DNA of 64,000 nt, taken from assembly GCF_018320785.1 (NCBI RefSeq), contig NC_054866.1, positions 8,834,487 through 8,898,486 of the forward strand. The letters run 5' to 3'. The first letter of the stretch is position 1. Each line of letters opens with the position of its first letter. Origin of the DNA: Cheilinus undulatus. Taxonomy: Eukaryota; Chordata; Actinopteri; Labriformes; Labridae. A program made the translations under genes and the position numbers. Positions 13,301 to 23,000 of the stretch are shown here, one piece after another. The notes under the pieces are model-generated. The model did no database searches. It saw only the letters and a list, made by a program, of their open reading frames with translations, and had not been told where the DNA came from.

Positions 13301-15100
13301 CATCTGGACCATCCAGGGTTGCACGGCACTCATCAGTCAACAAGACTGTTTGAAAATGAGTCTTCATGTATTTCTGGGCCCACTGCAACCATTTCTGCTT
13401 GTGAGCATTGGTTAGGAGTGGCTGAATAGTAGGTTTATGCACAACTGCAAGCCTCTGGAGGATCCTACACCTTGAGGTTGGTGGGACTCCAGAGGCACCA
13501 GCAGCTTCAAATACTTGTTTGCTGCTTTGTAATGGCATTTTAGCATCTGTTCTCTTAATCTGATGTATTTGTCTGTCAGAAACCTTCCTGTCTTTATCTG
13601 CACAAACCCGTCTGTGCTCTGAATCAGCCACAAATTTCTTCACAGTACGATGATCATGCTTAATTTTTCCTGAAATATCGAATGTTTTCATTCCTTGTCC
13701 AAGGCATTACACTATTTGACACTTTTCAGCAGCAGAGATCCTTTTTCTTTCTCATATTGCTGAAACCTGTGGCCTGCTTAATAATGTGGAACATGTGGAA
13801 AAGTGCATTTTGAGGTTTTTATTTAAAAAAAAAAATAATAGTTATCATTATGAAGTTTGTTTAAAAACATTTGAATTATACTCTAACTGTTGATGACTTG
13901 AAAAATATTCTGATGGTCATTTGCATTGATATTTAGTAAATCAGAGAAAAACATTGTTTGCATAATAATGTGGAACGTGGTGTAAATGTCTCACCAACTG
14001 ATAGAGTCAGAGAAAGTGTACTATTTAACCTGAATATGTGTCAAAATTTGAGTTTACTACTTTTATTTGCAGCAAAGATGTTACGTTCCACAGACATTCA
14101 GTTAATTTTTCTAGAGTAGTTACCAAAAAAATCCTACTTTCCTCATTTATTCGTTTTTCTTGATAAAAATAAAATATATTTCTAAAATGGGGGGAAAAAG
14201 GTGATTCTAAGTTACAACTAGGATCAGGACAACATATAAAACACCTTTGAGATCAACTTTGTTGCAGTAATGAAGTTAAACGTTTAATTTCCCATGCCAG
14301 GTATTAAAGAAAACGTTAATTGATGTATTAAGTGGATAATTTCTCAAAATTTTGCTAATCCCACTTCATCAAATGTATTCTTTTTGTCTATCTCAAAACC
14401 TTCAGTGAGCTTGTAGGCCTGTCTGCTTTAGTAAGCCACTTTAGAAACAGTGTCTTTATTAAATCAGTGTAAAAATATACGTCGTCATATTCATCCACAC
14501 CTGATTTTACAGCAGGTGGCCAGTGCGAGGAAGTTTAACAACACAATAAATAGCCAGTTCGGACCTTTTCCTGGTTTTCAACGTCTATAAACAGGCAGAA
14601 GTTCATTTTAACAGGAGAAACAGGAGGAAACAATGAGAGGATTTACCGGAGACAGTGATGGGAGTGTGTCTGTGCAGAGTGCGTCACACTGAGCAGATAG
14701 GAGAGAGACTGGGCACTTGTTGATCAGTGAGGACAATAATCTCCTAAAATACATACATACAGCATTCAGCATCACCCTGTAAGATACATTTACTACCCTG
14801 TTATCATACAATCACCAGTAAGATGGTTAATAAAATAAAAATAATAACAGCCTATAATAAACTTGTGCAAAATGAGCAACCCTCTCAAACGATGAGACCC
14901 TTCGTGCTCTGATAGATCCTCATAGAGATCCGCCTGTTTCAGCTGAACAGTTCAGTAATTAAACTACATGCCAACCTACCTTCAGTGGAGGAAAACTGTC
15001 CTGCACAACAGAGTCCAGAAGATGTCAGACACGGAGGGCTTCAGCCTACACGTCAAACTCAAGCCACGCCCTCTGGTCACACGGCAGTGAAGAGGGATTT
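589..15100 (-). CDS. VWA5A-like copy 1 (5' part: two 5'UTR exons and coding exons 1-7, partial)
   Basis: Von Willebrand factor A domain-containing protein 5A-like gene, running right to left off the window. Coding exons seen are 6464-6509, 4968-5170, 4652-4874, 2509-2684, 2299-2413, 1999-2174 and 589-617 (cut by the gap). Spliced, they give the N-terminus MVNCCCGLLTLTQEPVPLKS, the whole VIT domain (about residues 1-130) and the start of the VWA domain with the MIDAS motif DRSGS in exon 6. The family couples a VIT domain to a VWA domain and is mostly intracellular; the mammalian member is VWA5A (BCSC-1), and PARP4 shares this domain pairing. Phases agree across every junction. Non-coding exons at 14647-14743 and from 14980 upwards, 8 kb upstream, are shared with copy 2. 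The 3' half is not in the window, so whether the copy is intact is unknown. One base appears missing in exon 7 beside the gap. Confidence 0.88.
735..1440. repeat. intron 6 segment shared with copy 2
   Basis: Closely similar to about 47187-48145 of copy 2, including the tract with gtggacaacaagtggtcaat and the one with agaggtgactgt. It is non-coding and probably transposon-derived. The copy 2 version has extra sequence near 47557-47620 and 47970-48120, so copy 1 has deletions or copy 2 insertions. Confidence 0.7.
1453..1974. mobile_element. non-autonomous DNA transposon (MITE) with TTAA target duplication
   Basis: About 0.52 kb flanked by TTAA on both sides (1449-1452 and 1975-1978). The terminal inverted repeats read aggtgcattgtgtagaattt on the left and aggtacagtgtgtagaattt inward from the right. 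Copy 2 has the unoccupied site near 48160-48170, so the insertion followed the gene duplication. TTAA duplication suggests piggyBac-type mobilisation, but no transposase is encoded and the superfamily is an inference. Confidence 0.82.
1999..2174 (-). CDS. copy 1 coding exon 6 (VWA start, MIDAS motif)
   Basis: 176 nt, acceptor CAG before 2174 and donor GT at 1998-1997. It encodes GEFVCLLDRSGSM, whose D-x-S-x-S is the first element of the metal-ion-dependent adhesion site. Phase 1 in, phase 0 out, as in copy 2. Confidence 0.9.
2299..2413 (-). CDS. copy 1 coding exon 5
   Basis: 115 nt, encoding TKLAAGHKFDRDVEVLIYY and continuing to AKP; it links VIT to VWA. The AAGHKFDRDVE stretch is conserved in vertebrate VWA5A. 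Acceptor CAG and donor GTGAGT are intact. Confidence 0.9.
2509..2684 (-). CDS. copy 1 coding exon 4
   Basis: 176 nt, beginning GSGDQGGSNIRVTS and ending LNTEQTQAT. Acceptor AAAG and donor GTAGCT; phase 1 in, 0 out. It covers the region just after the VIT domain. Confidence 0.87.
3440..4630. repeat. intron 3 repeat segment, related to 49560-50390 and 25050-25850
   Basis: Contains ggtgaggagaaaatatcctc, the ggctctctgctc tract and two tandem versions of a block beginning gcagtggaggcagccatta (about 4398 and 4482). Copy 2 intron 3 has one version of that block. A third, diverged relative lies in a different intron of copy 2 (25050-25850). It ends just before exon 3. Confidence 0.65.
4652..4874 (-). 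CDS. copy 1 coding exon 3 (second half of VIT)
   Basis: 223 nt. Starts AREEYDDALSSGRQAFILEE and ends VLNPRYQPQ. The LEY-V-EL and FCLP-VLNPRYQ signatures are typical of VIT domains. Phase 0 in, 1 out. Confidence 0.93.
4968..5170 (-). CDS. copy 1 coding exon 2 (first half of VIT)
   Basis: 203 nt. Acceptor TTGGTCAG, then VPLKSVEVEVEVRDHVATVV and on through LNYENQEDNPLEAVFVFPLP to EVKEKQK, donor GTGAGT. An open frame continues upstream of the acceptor from an ATG near 5213, but that part is intron; the exon 1 join gives the family's expected QEPVPLKS sequence. Confidence 0.93.
5519..5570. repeat. (AT)n/(GATA)n microsatellite
   Basis: A TATATATA run followed by about ten GATA units, directly against the left end of the MITE at 5573. 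The MITE appears to have inserted into TA-rich microsatellite DNA. Confidence 0.9.
5573..6054. mobile_element. Tc1/mariner-like MITE, copy a
   Basis: Terminal repeats CAGTGCTTAACACATTTATT on the left and, inverted from the right, CAGTGATTAACAAATTTATC, with TA at both edges (5571-5572, 6055-6056). The same family lies at 61489-62033. The internal sequence is AT-rich and non-coding. Copy 2 lacks it at the matching intron position (about 51270), so it inserted after the duplication. Confidence 0.8.
6055..6125. repeat. (AT)n(GA)n microsatellite
   Basis: TATATATA followed by about 22 GA units with one interruption, adjoining the right end of the MITE. Confidence 0.9.
6464..6548 (-). CDS. copy 1 coding exon 1 with start codon (CDS 6464-6509)
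   Basis: ATG at 6509-6507 in context ggaaccATGG, close to a Kozak consensus. It encodes MVNCCCGLLTLTQEP and ends in phase 1 at the donor GTACAG. The bases 6510-6548 are 5'UTR after a CAG acceptor; 6545 is an alternative acceptor three bases away. This start matches the N-terminus of vertebrate VWA5A, which also begins M-V and has GLLTL before the VIT domain. Confidence 0.9.
6549..7285. other. intron, no gene recognised
   Basis: Part of the 8.1 kb intron between 5'UTR exon 2 and coding exon 1 of copy 1; the copy 2 counterpart is only about 2.0 kb. I see no coding or RNA feature here. Confidence 0.6.
7295..7332. repeat. (GATAA)n simple repeat, LINE 3' tail
   Basis: Pentanucleotide repeat that forms the 3' tail of the adjacent LINE on the minus strand, as is usual for L2/CR1-type elements that prime on short tandem repeats. 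Confidence 0.85.
7633..8873 (-). pseudogene. LINE reverse transcriptase, broken
   Basis: Recognisable RT blocks in order: CYRPVALTSHLMKALEQLVL, QPGIRVDDAIIFLLH, the AFDTIRPDIL block, a GTVLAPFLFTLYT block, the catalytic box as FSDDS instead of the usual [FY]-x-D-D, and a C-terminal YLGVHLNHKLNW block followed by CVKERYRTSFLPAAVRL. An in-frame TAG sits between VGAP and GTVLAP (about 8413), and the frame shifts by one base near 8155. The element cannot encode a continuous RT. Confidence 0.85.
9431..10040. other. intron, no feature seen
   Basis: AT-rich intronic sequence of copy 1 with no coding, RNA or repeat signature that I recognise. Confidence 0.5.
10049..10624. mobile_element. hAT-like MITE with 8-bp target duplication
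   Basis: Ends TAGGGGTGTCCAAACT on the left and, inverted from the right, CAGGGTGTCCAAACT. The flanks gtctagtg (10041-10048) and gtccagtg (10625-10632) match at 7 of 8 positions, as expected of hAT target duplications. It is 576 bp with no transposase. The ggggtgtccaaact terminus is a familiar fish repeat. Confidence 0.85.
10715..10795 (-). mobile_element. LINE/SINE 3'-end fragment with (TATTG)n tail
   Basis: On the minus strand: gaatttcccttcggggataa, then ATAAAG, then a (TATTG)n tail at 10718-10750. This is the same type of 3' end as the LINE at 7290 but is only a short relic. Confidence 0.75.
10800..11635. other. intron; part shared with copy 2 intron
   Basis: The stretch about 11480-11620 aligns with about 52875-53005 of copy 2, with shared words such as aaatggcttct and gtgtcttattttgacagtag. 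No gene is seen. Confidence 0.6.
11636..12343. mobile_element. fish DNA repeat with acctccgc ends, containing a second partial copy
   Basis: Begins tttacctccgcaaaggagtc and contains the gatccggatcatcgtctgga tract. The 3'-end motif (aatgg...ggaggtctg) appears twice, at about 11835 and 12310. Between them is unrelated sequence (about 11858-12205) beginning ctgttaccacttcacccc. Relatives with the same core lie at 34014-34158 and perhaps 63010-63300. The transposon class is not certain. Confidence 0.6.
12423..13982 (-). mobile_element. Tc1-like transposon with long terminal inverted repeats
   Basis: About 1.56 kb. Both ends carry an inverted repeat of over 100 bp starting CACACCGCGTTCCACATTAT on the left, with CACGTTCCACATTATTATGC inward from the right. 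TA follows the right end (13983-13984). Copy 2 shows the empty site, gagtgggttaaatgtctcac, near 53115-53136, so insertion came after the gene duplication. It encodes a broken transposase on the minus strand. Confidence 0.88.
12794..13691 (-). pseudogene. Tc1-like transposase, frameshifted
   Basis: Starts MKTFDISGKIKHDHRTVKKF with a helix-turn-helix-like N-terminal part, followed by a Tc1-type catalytic core in pieces: LLTDECRATLDGPDG (first Asp), FMHDNAPSHAAKN (second Asp) and SPGLNPTENLWSILK (third acidic residue, Glu). The pieces lie in different frames, with breaks near 13257 and 12950, so no continuous protein is possible. Confidence 0.85.
13985..14646. other. intron shared with copy 2
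   Basis: Aligns along its length with about 53126-53785, immediately downstream of 5'UTR exon 2. No coding or RNA gene is seen. Confidence 0.65.
14647..14743 (-). other. copy 1 5'UTR exon 2
   Basis: 97 nt with acceptor tattttag|GAG and donor CTCCG|GTAAAT. It contains no ATG on the minus strand, so it is non-coding leader. The sequence, length and both splice sites match copy 2 at 53786-53882. Confidence 0.75.
14980..15090 (-). other. copy 1 5'UTR exon 1 (start approximate)
   Basis: Minus-strand donor CTGAAG|GTAGGT at 14980/14979, conserved in copy 2 at 54114. The 5' end is not defined by sequence; about 15090 is a guess from where similarity becomes GC-richer. A transcript end map would fix it. 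Confidence 0.55.
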
Positions 15101-15320
15101 TCCGGCTGTTTGTCGTGTTTTCTTTCTGAAGAATATCGACCCACAATTTAAAAACCATCAATAATTAACACTGGACAGATGTTACGGATGTGACGTCAGC
15201 CTGCGATGCAAAAACTACAAATGAGTGAAGATGGACTACAAAAGCGCATCGCTCAAACGAAACGTGGGAAAATAAACCTCGAAGATAAATATGAGCTATT
15301 AAGGTATAAAAGGCTCTCTC
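15100..15320 (-). promoter_or_regulatory. copy 1 promoter region with conserved CRE
   Basis: A palindromic CRE, TGACGTCA (15191-15198), lies in a block conserved in copy 2 (54561-54568), about 100 bp upstream of the presumed first exon. Nearby CGTGGGAA (15264-15271) is a CSL/RBPJ-type match present in copy 1, but is CTTGGGAA in copy 2. A TATAAAA at 15304-15310 lies on the plus strand, pointing away from copy 1. Confidence 0.55.
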
Positions 15321-16800
15321 CTCCAGTCTCAGTTACAAAGCTTCTTTAGCTGCTTGTGTGATGTCATCAGAGTGCGACTAAACAGCAGAACATTTTTATT
15401 TGCATTTTTTACCCCAGTGATTAATTAGAATAAAAATTTTAAAATCACTAATATTTAAAGTCAAATATATTTCTATTTCATTTATAAATAATTAATTAAT
15501 CAAATGATGAAAATATAAATTCTATACGTTATTTAAAATATTTAAATTAAAAATTAATAAAACATTATGCATTTAGTAAGTTACAATCAAATATAAGTAT
15601 TATTATTGTTATCATAAAATTTTTCAAAGAGGGATTCATGGATTATTTTCATTTTTTACAGTTTTTGTGTGGTAAATATTCTCATTTTATTCTCTTCATA
15701 TCAATGTTGTCTTTTATTTTCTTTTTATAAGCTCTTCATAGTGTAAAATTGGCCAAAAGTATCTAATATGTATGAGGCAACTTCAACAAATAAACTTTAC
15801 AGTAACAGAAATTTCCATTTTGGTAATTTATTGGAAGAAAAAAAAAGATCACATTTTTGGTAAAATACTTTTATTGGAACTGACAGAACAGAAATCACAC
15901 ATGGAAATGTCAGTTATGAAACATCACCCCAATAGTCTTTAGGTACCTTTCTGGGTACCATAAATAGTTCAGAGAAAGATCCCAAGCAACTTATTTTTAA
16001 ATATTCTTCAAATAATGACAAAAGATTAAGGTTTTGCAGCCAGTGAGCACATCTAAAATGTAAACTACCATGTCTGACACAGATGTAGGGATGTGTCATA
16101 CAATTCTGGTTATGATTATCACTTTCTCTGGTAAAGCCTCATTTTTATTTTAGTTTCATACAGTAGGAGAACATTTTTTTCTCAGGCCCCTCCAGCTCTG
16201 TTGTCCATGCAGCAGGTAAGTCAGCAGATGTCCTAAATGTTGTTGTGGTTAAGAACATTTACTCATTCCAGTTTGTACAGAGCAGTAAACTCATTTTAGA
16301 CATGCATCAGCAGAGAGATGACCTAGTTATAAGTTCAACAGGAAACATTTTTCTGACCTCACCTGCAGCTTTACAGTAAATTCTGAGGTTTTGCACAATA
16401 ATCCCACATGCTTCCTTAAACTCAGAACAGGTTCCTCTAAAAACAGGCACTTTGAAAAAATTATTTCACATGTTAACTTCTTTTATAATATTTAGTTTTA
16501 ATTTCTTAATGTAAATGAAAAAAATACATAGATGAAGCACATTAAACTCACATAGAAGACAAACAAGCTGAAGTGCTGTCCTTTTATATCCCTCTTATAA
16601 CAAATTATCCACAGTAAAGTAAATAGAGCTAATATCTCATTAATGAGCTCATGTGTTGTTCCACTGTATTAAATACTCAGGCTAGGTTGATAATCAGCCT
16701 TTGTTTTACGTTGGTTCCTGTGCAAGTCTCAGGTTGTAAAACTGAAGTCTGATTTCCCAGGAAGGAGTGCAAACAGAACAAAACAATTCAGATTCAGACA
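15320..16800. other. intergenic between copies 1 and 2
   Basis: AT-rich sequence between the promoter of copy 1 and the 3' end of copy 2. It aligns with about 54720-56975, except for the LINE insertion at 56055-56460 and further AT-rich sequence present only there. No gene is seen. Confidence 0.65.
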
Positions 16801-16802
16801 AC

Positions 16803-16808
16803 TTTATT
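16803..16808 (-). promoter_or_regulatory. copy 2 polyadenylation signal AATAAA
   Basis: Minus-strand AATAAA 133 bases downstream of the copy 2 stop codon. The same hexamer lies at the same distance downstream of copy 3 (56978-56983). Confidence 0.6.
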
Positions 16809-16940
16809 TATCGCAGAGGCCAATAGCAAAACCATGAAGGACCAGCAGCAGCTCCCTTTAAAGTAAGTTCATGTTTATGGTTCACAGCACTTACTGGTGC
16901 AAACACAATCCCATTAAAGAATAAGTCAGCAGTAAAACCC

Positions 16941-17020
16941 TCAAAGACCCAAAACATCTTTCTGCACTTTACAGCCCAACAGTGCATTTCCAGCATCCAC
17001 GCACTCTTCCACACATGATA
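16941..17020 (-). CDS. copy 2 coding exon 20 (C-terminus, stop TGA)
   Basis: 80 nt. Encodes SCVEECVDAGNALLGC followed by KVQKDVLGL and TGA. A longer open frame over the same DNA (16808-17059) is a shadow; the phase from exon 19 selects this frame. Intact acceptor TTTTTTTTCAG. Confidence 0.92.
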
Positions 17021-20000
17021 CTGAAAAAAAGAAAAAATCAGGAGACTTAGTGTGGTCAAACAGCTGATTTTAGCTCAAACAGCACTCTTTCTTTCAGTCA
17101 TTACCATTCTGTGCCCGAAGCCATGACACCGCCTTCATGGCCAGAAGCTCCCACTCGTCCTTAGAGTCCATCTTGAAACCATGAAGCCAGATCAGAGACA
17201 GAATGGTGGCCCATACTTCCTGGCTCACCTAAATCATTAAAACAAGGGGAAAAAACAGGCATTGGAGGATTAACAGAGCTCAACAGAGACAACTCATTTT
17301 TTTTCATCTGCTTTGACTTTGAGGTAAATATCTCATTCTAATCCTTAAAGGACATTTCAGAAAATCTTTACATCTATATTTTGTATCCTGGAACCAAACC
17401 AGCGAGCTACCTGAACACAGATGACAAGTAAGCATTTAAAAAACAGGTATAAGACATGATTTTCCTCTAAGGTTGAAGGAACTACACATCCCACAATCCA
17501 TTGCAATTCTATTAATTCATTGTAAATGACAGCTCTATGTTGTAATACACTGTAGTTTGAGTATATGTTGTGTTTCATAACATAGTAGCTGTGCTGTCAA
17601 CAGCTGACACTGTGAACATTTTCATGATACCAACAGGCTCCACCAATCAAAGACATCGCTGTAACACTATAGGATTATGGGTAGTGTTGTTTTTTTTACC
17701 CAAGATTGTAAATAAACCAAGAATTTTATAACGTAATGTTATTATATGAACTTCTTCCTTCTATATGAGCATGTACAGAGGCTGTTAAAGGTCTACACAC
17801 TTCTGTTAAATACAACACTTTTGCTAGAGAGCCTGGCTGCAGACATCAGACATCCATAAAGATGGACATTTGGACATTTATAAACACTAGCGCATTGTCT
17901 ACTATGTTTTTTTAACCTGTCTTTTCAGTCCCACACCTTTATCAGTCTAACACATTGAAAATCATCTTCATCGACCAGTGACCTGGTTTTAATGTCTATA
18001 TGATTCCATGCTGTTGATATTTTTAGGAAGATCTCATCTTGGGGGTTCTTAAGGGCAGATTTTCATAAATAGGATGATCAACTACAATCATAAACTAGAA
18101 TTATAAATCTCCATTTTTTGCTTTAATGTAGTGTTTTCCTTTGTAGACAGACAAATAGAAAGAAAAGCTCTCAATTGCTCTTTTTTCCTCACTTTTTACA
18201 TCACAAAAATGTGCATTTTAAAAGGTGTGTAGAGACTGTACCATTGTTTTACACTCTGGAGTAGTTAGAACATCATGACTTATAATCAAATGTGCCAAGG
18301 AGAAAATAAAAGTCATTGTTACTTGCAGATCTAAACTCATTAGATCTATTTTTGGTAGCGTAGCGGTACTGAAGGGCTTCAGAGATTTTATTCCAGCTTT
18401 CTTATTGTTTTCCATGTAAACATGTACAGTTTATGAAACTAAGTTTCATTTCCTTTATACTTTTTGTCTACTTTAAGTTTTGTTGATTTACTGTTGCCGT
18501 TTTGCTACCATGTCAGGAAACACTTCACAGCTACCTGCTTGTATTAATAGAAATGATTTCTTTTCAGTGTTACTCACCGATGCAGGCTTTTGCTTCTCCA
18601 CCTCTTCACTGGTTTTGCCCACTGCAGCAGCAAGATCTGGAGCCAGGTCCCAGCAGCCGGATGCCTTCTGGAGGGAGACCAGCTGGAGCAGAGGGTCCCT
18701 CTGTCTAAGCCCAGTGGACTCACACATGTCTTCTTGGAGAATCAACATAAAAGATAAAATAGTTACTGTGGGTATTAATATTCATTCAAAGCACTCATTG
18801 TGTGGCTAATGCACAGTAATAAACCAATCATTATCTGACTTCTGAAGACTGATCACTCAAGTCGTAATGTTAACAGCATAATCTGATTTGTTTTATTAGA
18901 AAAAGGCCACTATTGTAGAATGAAAAATCAGATAAACACGCCCAATTTTTTAACCAATAATCTGTTTTCATGTACACTTTCATCTGACATCTCTACATCA
19001 GTCAAGTACACAAACACAAACAGAAAAACCAGGACGATCTAGAATTGATTTTCTGGTACTTGAGGGGATTGTGGACAGGCCAGGGGCACAGATTTTTGTT
19101 AGACAAGCCTGAAAAAGTGATTTTTGCATAATATGTCCCCTTAAAGATAAACTTTTTACTTTTACTTAAGCCAATTTTAACTAGACTGACTGTTCTGTTA
19201 CCTGAATACAATAGTGGTGTACTTGTCCCACCTCTGCTCTGTGCCCAGGTGAGCTAACATCATTGATATGTTTGTATTTTCTAACCAGCACCCCATATTC
19301 AGCGATATTTCCTCAGAAAACTCAATTAAGCTCCATCTTTTCCCCCAATTACTCTTCTTCATTGTGATTTGCTACTCGGGGTTTAACTGCTGGCTGCAAC
19401 ACTACCCCGCGGTTGGTGGTGGTCTTGCAGTGTTTAGTCAGTAAGCTTCAAGAGAACTGATGAATACAGACGAAATAACGCAGAGTACGAAAAGACAGGT
19501 CTGTTCATGGCTGTATGCATTTTAAACATGGAGCATAAATGAGCCTTTACTCATTTTAAATGTTTCACCTTAAAGTTACACTGACCCTGAAGGTCAACTG
19601 GAAAAATATGTTACTGTACGCAGAACACAAAAAAACATTTTAAAGAACAGAAGAAATTTCGATAAAGGCAAAACTGTTGTTGTGAGATGAGACTGTACTG
19701 TTTTTAATGAGGTGCAGTATTTTATTTTTACCACTGTGAGGCGCATGTCTGTTGGCCAGGGGCCATGCATTGTTTCTTTTTTTTTCTTTTTTTTTTTTTC
19801 TTGAGTTGGGAGTTCATCCCTCCATGATTCGAAGTAAGCATGAGGTCGAGCCGTTCCCTCAATAAACATGCCAGAAAAGGCTAAAGAGTATAACTGCCTC
19901 CGTCAAGTTATTCCCTGAGTTCAACACTGGTGAAGCTGCAAAGCTCAACAGGTTCTGGGCCCAGAGAGCAACTCGGAGAAGAGCGCCGGTAGAAAGTCGC

Positions 20001-23000
20001 GACGGCTAACTGAGCATCATGGAGTCACGAGGAGCAAGAGGGCTGCCTCGACTCATGTTCGACGGAGATTAAACCAAGTATGAACTATGGGAGACTAAAG
20101 TGCTCGGACACCTGCATTTTTTTAGGGTTAAAGAATACGGTTCTGAGAGAACCCAACGGCCAAGATGAGGTAGCGGCAGATGATAAGAAGAATGCTGATG
20201 TGTATGCCGAGTTGATTCAACTTTTAAATGATAAGAGCCTCTCCCTAATTATGAGAGATGCACCAGACAATGCAAGAAAAGCACTGAAAATACTGAGGGA
20301 ATACTACGCCGGTAAGGGGAAACCCCGCATTATCAACCTGTACACCATGCTGACATCACTTTAGAAGACGAGCAGCAAGACGGTAACGGACTATATCAGC
20401 AGGGTAGAGACTGCCATTACGGCACTGCGGAACGCAGGTGAGACATTGGGAGATGGACTGCTGATTGCTATGGTCTTAAAGGGGCTGCCTGAAAGTTTTA
20501 AGCCATTTGCAATACATGTGGCACATAATGAGGACAATATAACATTTGCAGAATTGAAAACAAAGCTGCGTAGTTTTGAAAACACAGAGAAGCTAACCAC
20601 AGCAGAGTCCAGTGACAATGTGATGACGACTGTGGTGAGAGCCGGGCGGAGGCCCGCCAAGAAGATGTGGACATTGTATGCTTCAAGTGTGGCATGAAGG
20701 GTCACCGAGCGAAAGCATGTCGACAGAAGACATGGTGCAGTCACTGTAAGAGTGACACCCACAACGATGCCACTTGTAGACGTAAAGATAAACAAGATGG
20801 CGTGAAAAAAGGTCGCAGATGAGAGCGGCAGCAGATCTGGAGTAACAGCAGTGGATTATGCCTTCAGGATCAAGGACGCAGACATCAGGGTTCAGCAGCA
20901 ACCAGCGTTCAGCATCAAGGAGAAGGGCTTAATGGTTGACACTGGGACTACTTCCCACATCATTACCGATATAGCCAAGTTCGAGAGTTTTGACGACATA
21001 TTCAAGCCAGAGATGCACTGTGTGGACGGCACCCAGTGCAGAGGTGTCGCTCAACGTAAGGGGAATGCAGAGGTGTTCCTGGTGGACAGTACGGGACAAC
21101 GACACAGAGCAACGCTGAGAGATGCATTGTTTATACTGTCTTACCCCCAAGACATCTTTTCAGTGAGGTCAGCCACTGCTTTTGGAGCAACAGTCACATT
21201 TAAACAAGAACAGGACATGTTGACACATAAAGACGGTACCAGGTTTAACATTCATGTGTATGGTAAATTGTATTATTTGCACACTGAGATTGAGGATAGT
21301 GATAAGTGTAACACTTGTCACGACATGCAGACGTGGCATGAAATATTAGGCCACTGCAACTATGAGGATGTGCAAAGATTACAAAATGTGGTTAATGGCA
21401 TGCAGATTAAGGAGAAGGCTATTAAGCCTGATCAACAGTGTGAGGTATGTATTCAGGGAAAGTTTGTTCAAACTCGAAGTAGAGACCCTGATACAAGAGC
21501 AGAAGCTCCCTTACAGATGGTGCACACAGACCTAGCAGGTCCCATAGCCAACGAGTCTATTGATGGATACAAATATGTGCCGTCATTCACTGATGATTAT
21601 TCAAATGCAGTGTTTGTATACTTTCTTAAGACAAAGAGTGATACGGTGCAGGCAACTGAAAAGTTCCTAGCAGAAACTGCCCCTTATGGAAAGGTAAAGA
21701 GCATCAGGTTGGACAATGGCACAGGATTTATGTGCAAGGACTTCCAGACCGTGTTAAGGAAGAATGGTATCAAGCATGAGACAACAGCCCCATATTCACC
21801 TCACCAAAATGGTACCGCTGAGAGGGGCTGGCGTACACTTTTTGAAATGGGCAGATGTATGCTAATTGAAAGTCAGCTGCCCAAATATCTCTGGAACTAT
21901 GCTGTTCAAACAGCAGCCATAGTACGCAACAGATGCTTTAATAAGCGAACAGGGAAGACCCCTTACCAGATGTTGACAGATAAAAGGCCAAACTTGTCCA
22001 AAATGCAGAAATTTGGATCTATATGTTACACATACAAACAGAACAAGGGAACGCTTGATTCCAGTTGTGACCAGGGATTTTTTTGTCGGTTATGACAAAA
22101 ACAGCCCTGCTTATTTGGTTTATCACCCTGACACTGAGAAGATTCAGAAACACAGACTTGTTAAATTTGTGAACAAGGTAAATGTGGAAAAGCAAACACA
22201 GAGAGTCAAGACAGAACATAACGATGATGAAGACAGAGTGAGACATCCTATGACTGGGAGGGGGATTTTGTAACTGGGGACAGTGATAGTGATGGGATAC
22301 ATATTACCATTGATTACTGTTACAGAGCCATGTGTGGTGTTCTACATACATTTAAGGAAGCTATGGAGTCAGCTAACTCAAAACAGTGGGTTAAAGCAAT
22401 GGACAAAGAAATCCAGTCATTAAAAGAAAACAACACATTTACTCTGACTACTCTGCCAAAGGGCAAGAAAACAGTGGGGGGTAAATGGGTTTATTCTGTT
22501 AAGAGTGACACTGAAGGTAAAGACAAGTACAAAGCAATCTGGGTGGATGATTTGGTAATTGCTGCCAGCAATGAAAGAATAATGATCGGTGTGAAAGAGA
22601 TGCTTTCAGAAAAGTTTAAGATGAAAGATTTAGGGAGGCTTCAGCATTTTCTTGGTATCGTTTTCACTGTCTGATGGATGTGTGAAGATGTCACAGGAAA
22701 CATATGTAAACAAGATATTGGAAAGGTTTAACATGCAAAACTGCAAACCCAGGGAGACTCCTTGTGACCAAAAACTGGTACACAGAAGATGTTGCCAAGA
22801 TGTACACGTCCAGACATAAGTTTTGTGGTAAGCAAGCTATCACAATATTTTTGTGAACCAACAAAGAAACAGTGGGTAACTGTGAAGCGCGTTTTAAGGT
22901 ACCTCAAAGGCACTGCAGACAGGGAGTTGTGTTTCAGAAGAAACGACAGTAAGGGTTTGGGCCTAGTAGCCTGTAGTGATGCAGACTGGGCGTCTGATAC

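Noticed and set aside
14608..14811. 67-residue frame MYDNRVVNVSYRVML, nearly repeated at 53747-53950
   Set aside because: It spans a 5'UTR exon and both its splice sites. It recurs only because the DNA is duplicated; no family similarity is seen.
16808..17059. Open frame reading YHVWKSAWMLEMHCW on the minus strand
   Set aside because: It overlaps the last exon of copy 2 in another frame. Splicing phase from exon 19 selects the frame giving SCVEECVDAGNALLGC, the conserved family tail. The same applies to 56983-57189 in copy 3.
18705..18706. Acceptors near 18705 and 58570 for the exon 18 equivalents
   Set aside because: They would leave a phase mismatch with the preceding exon. The acceptors at 18733 and 58589 give matching phases in both copies.
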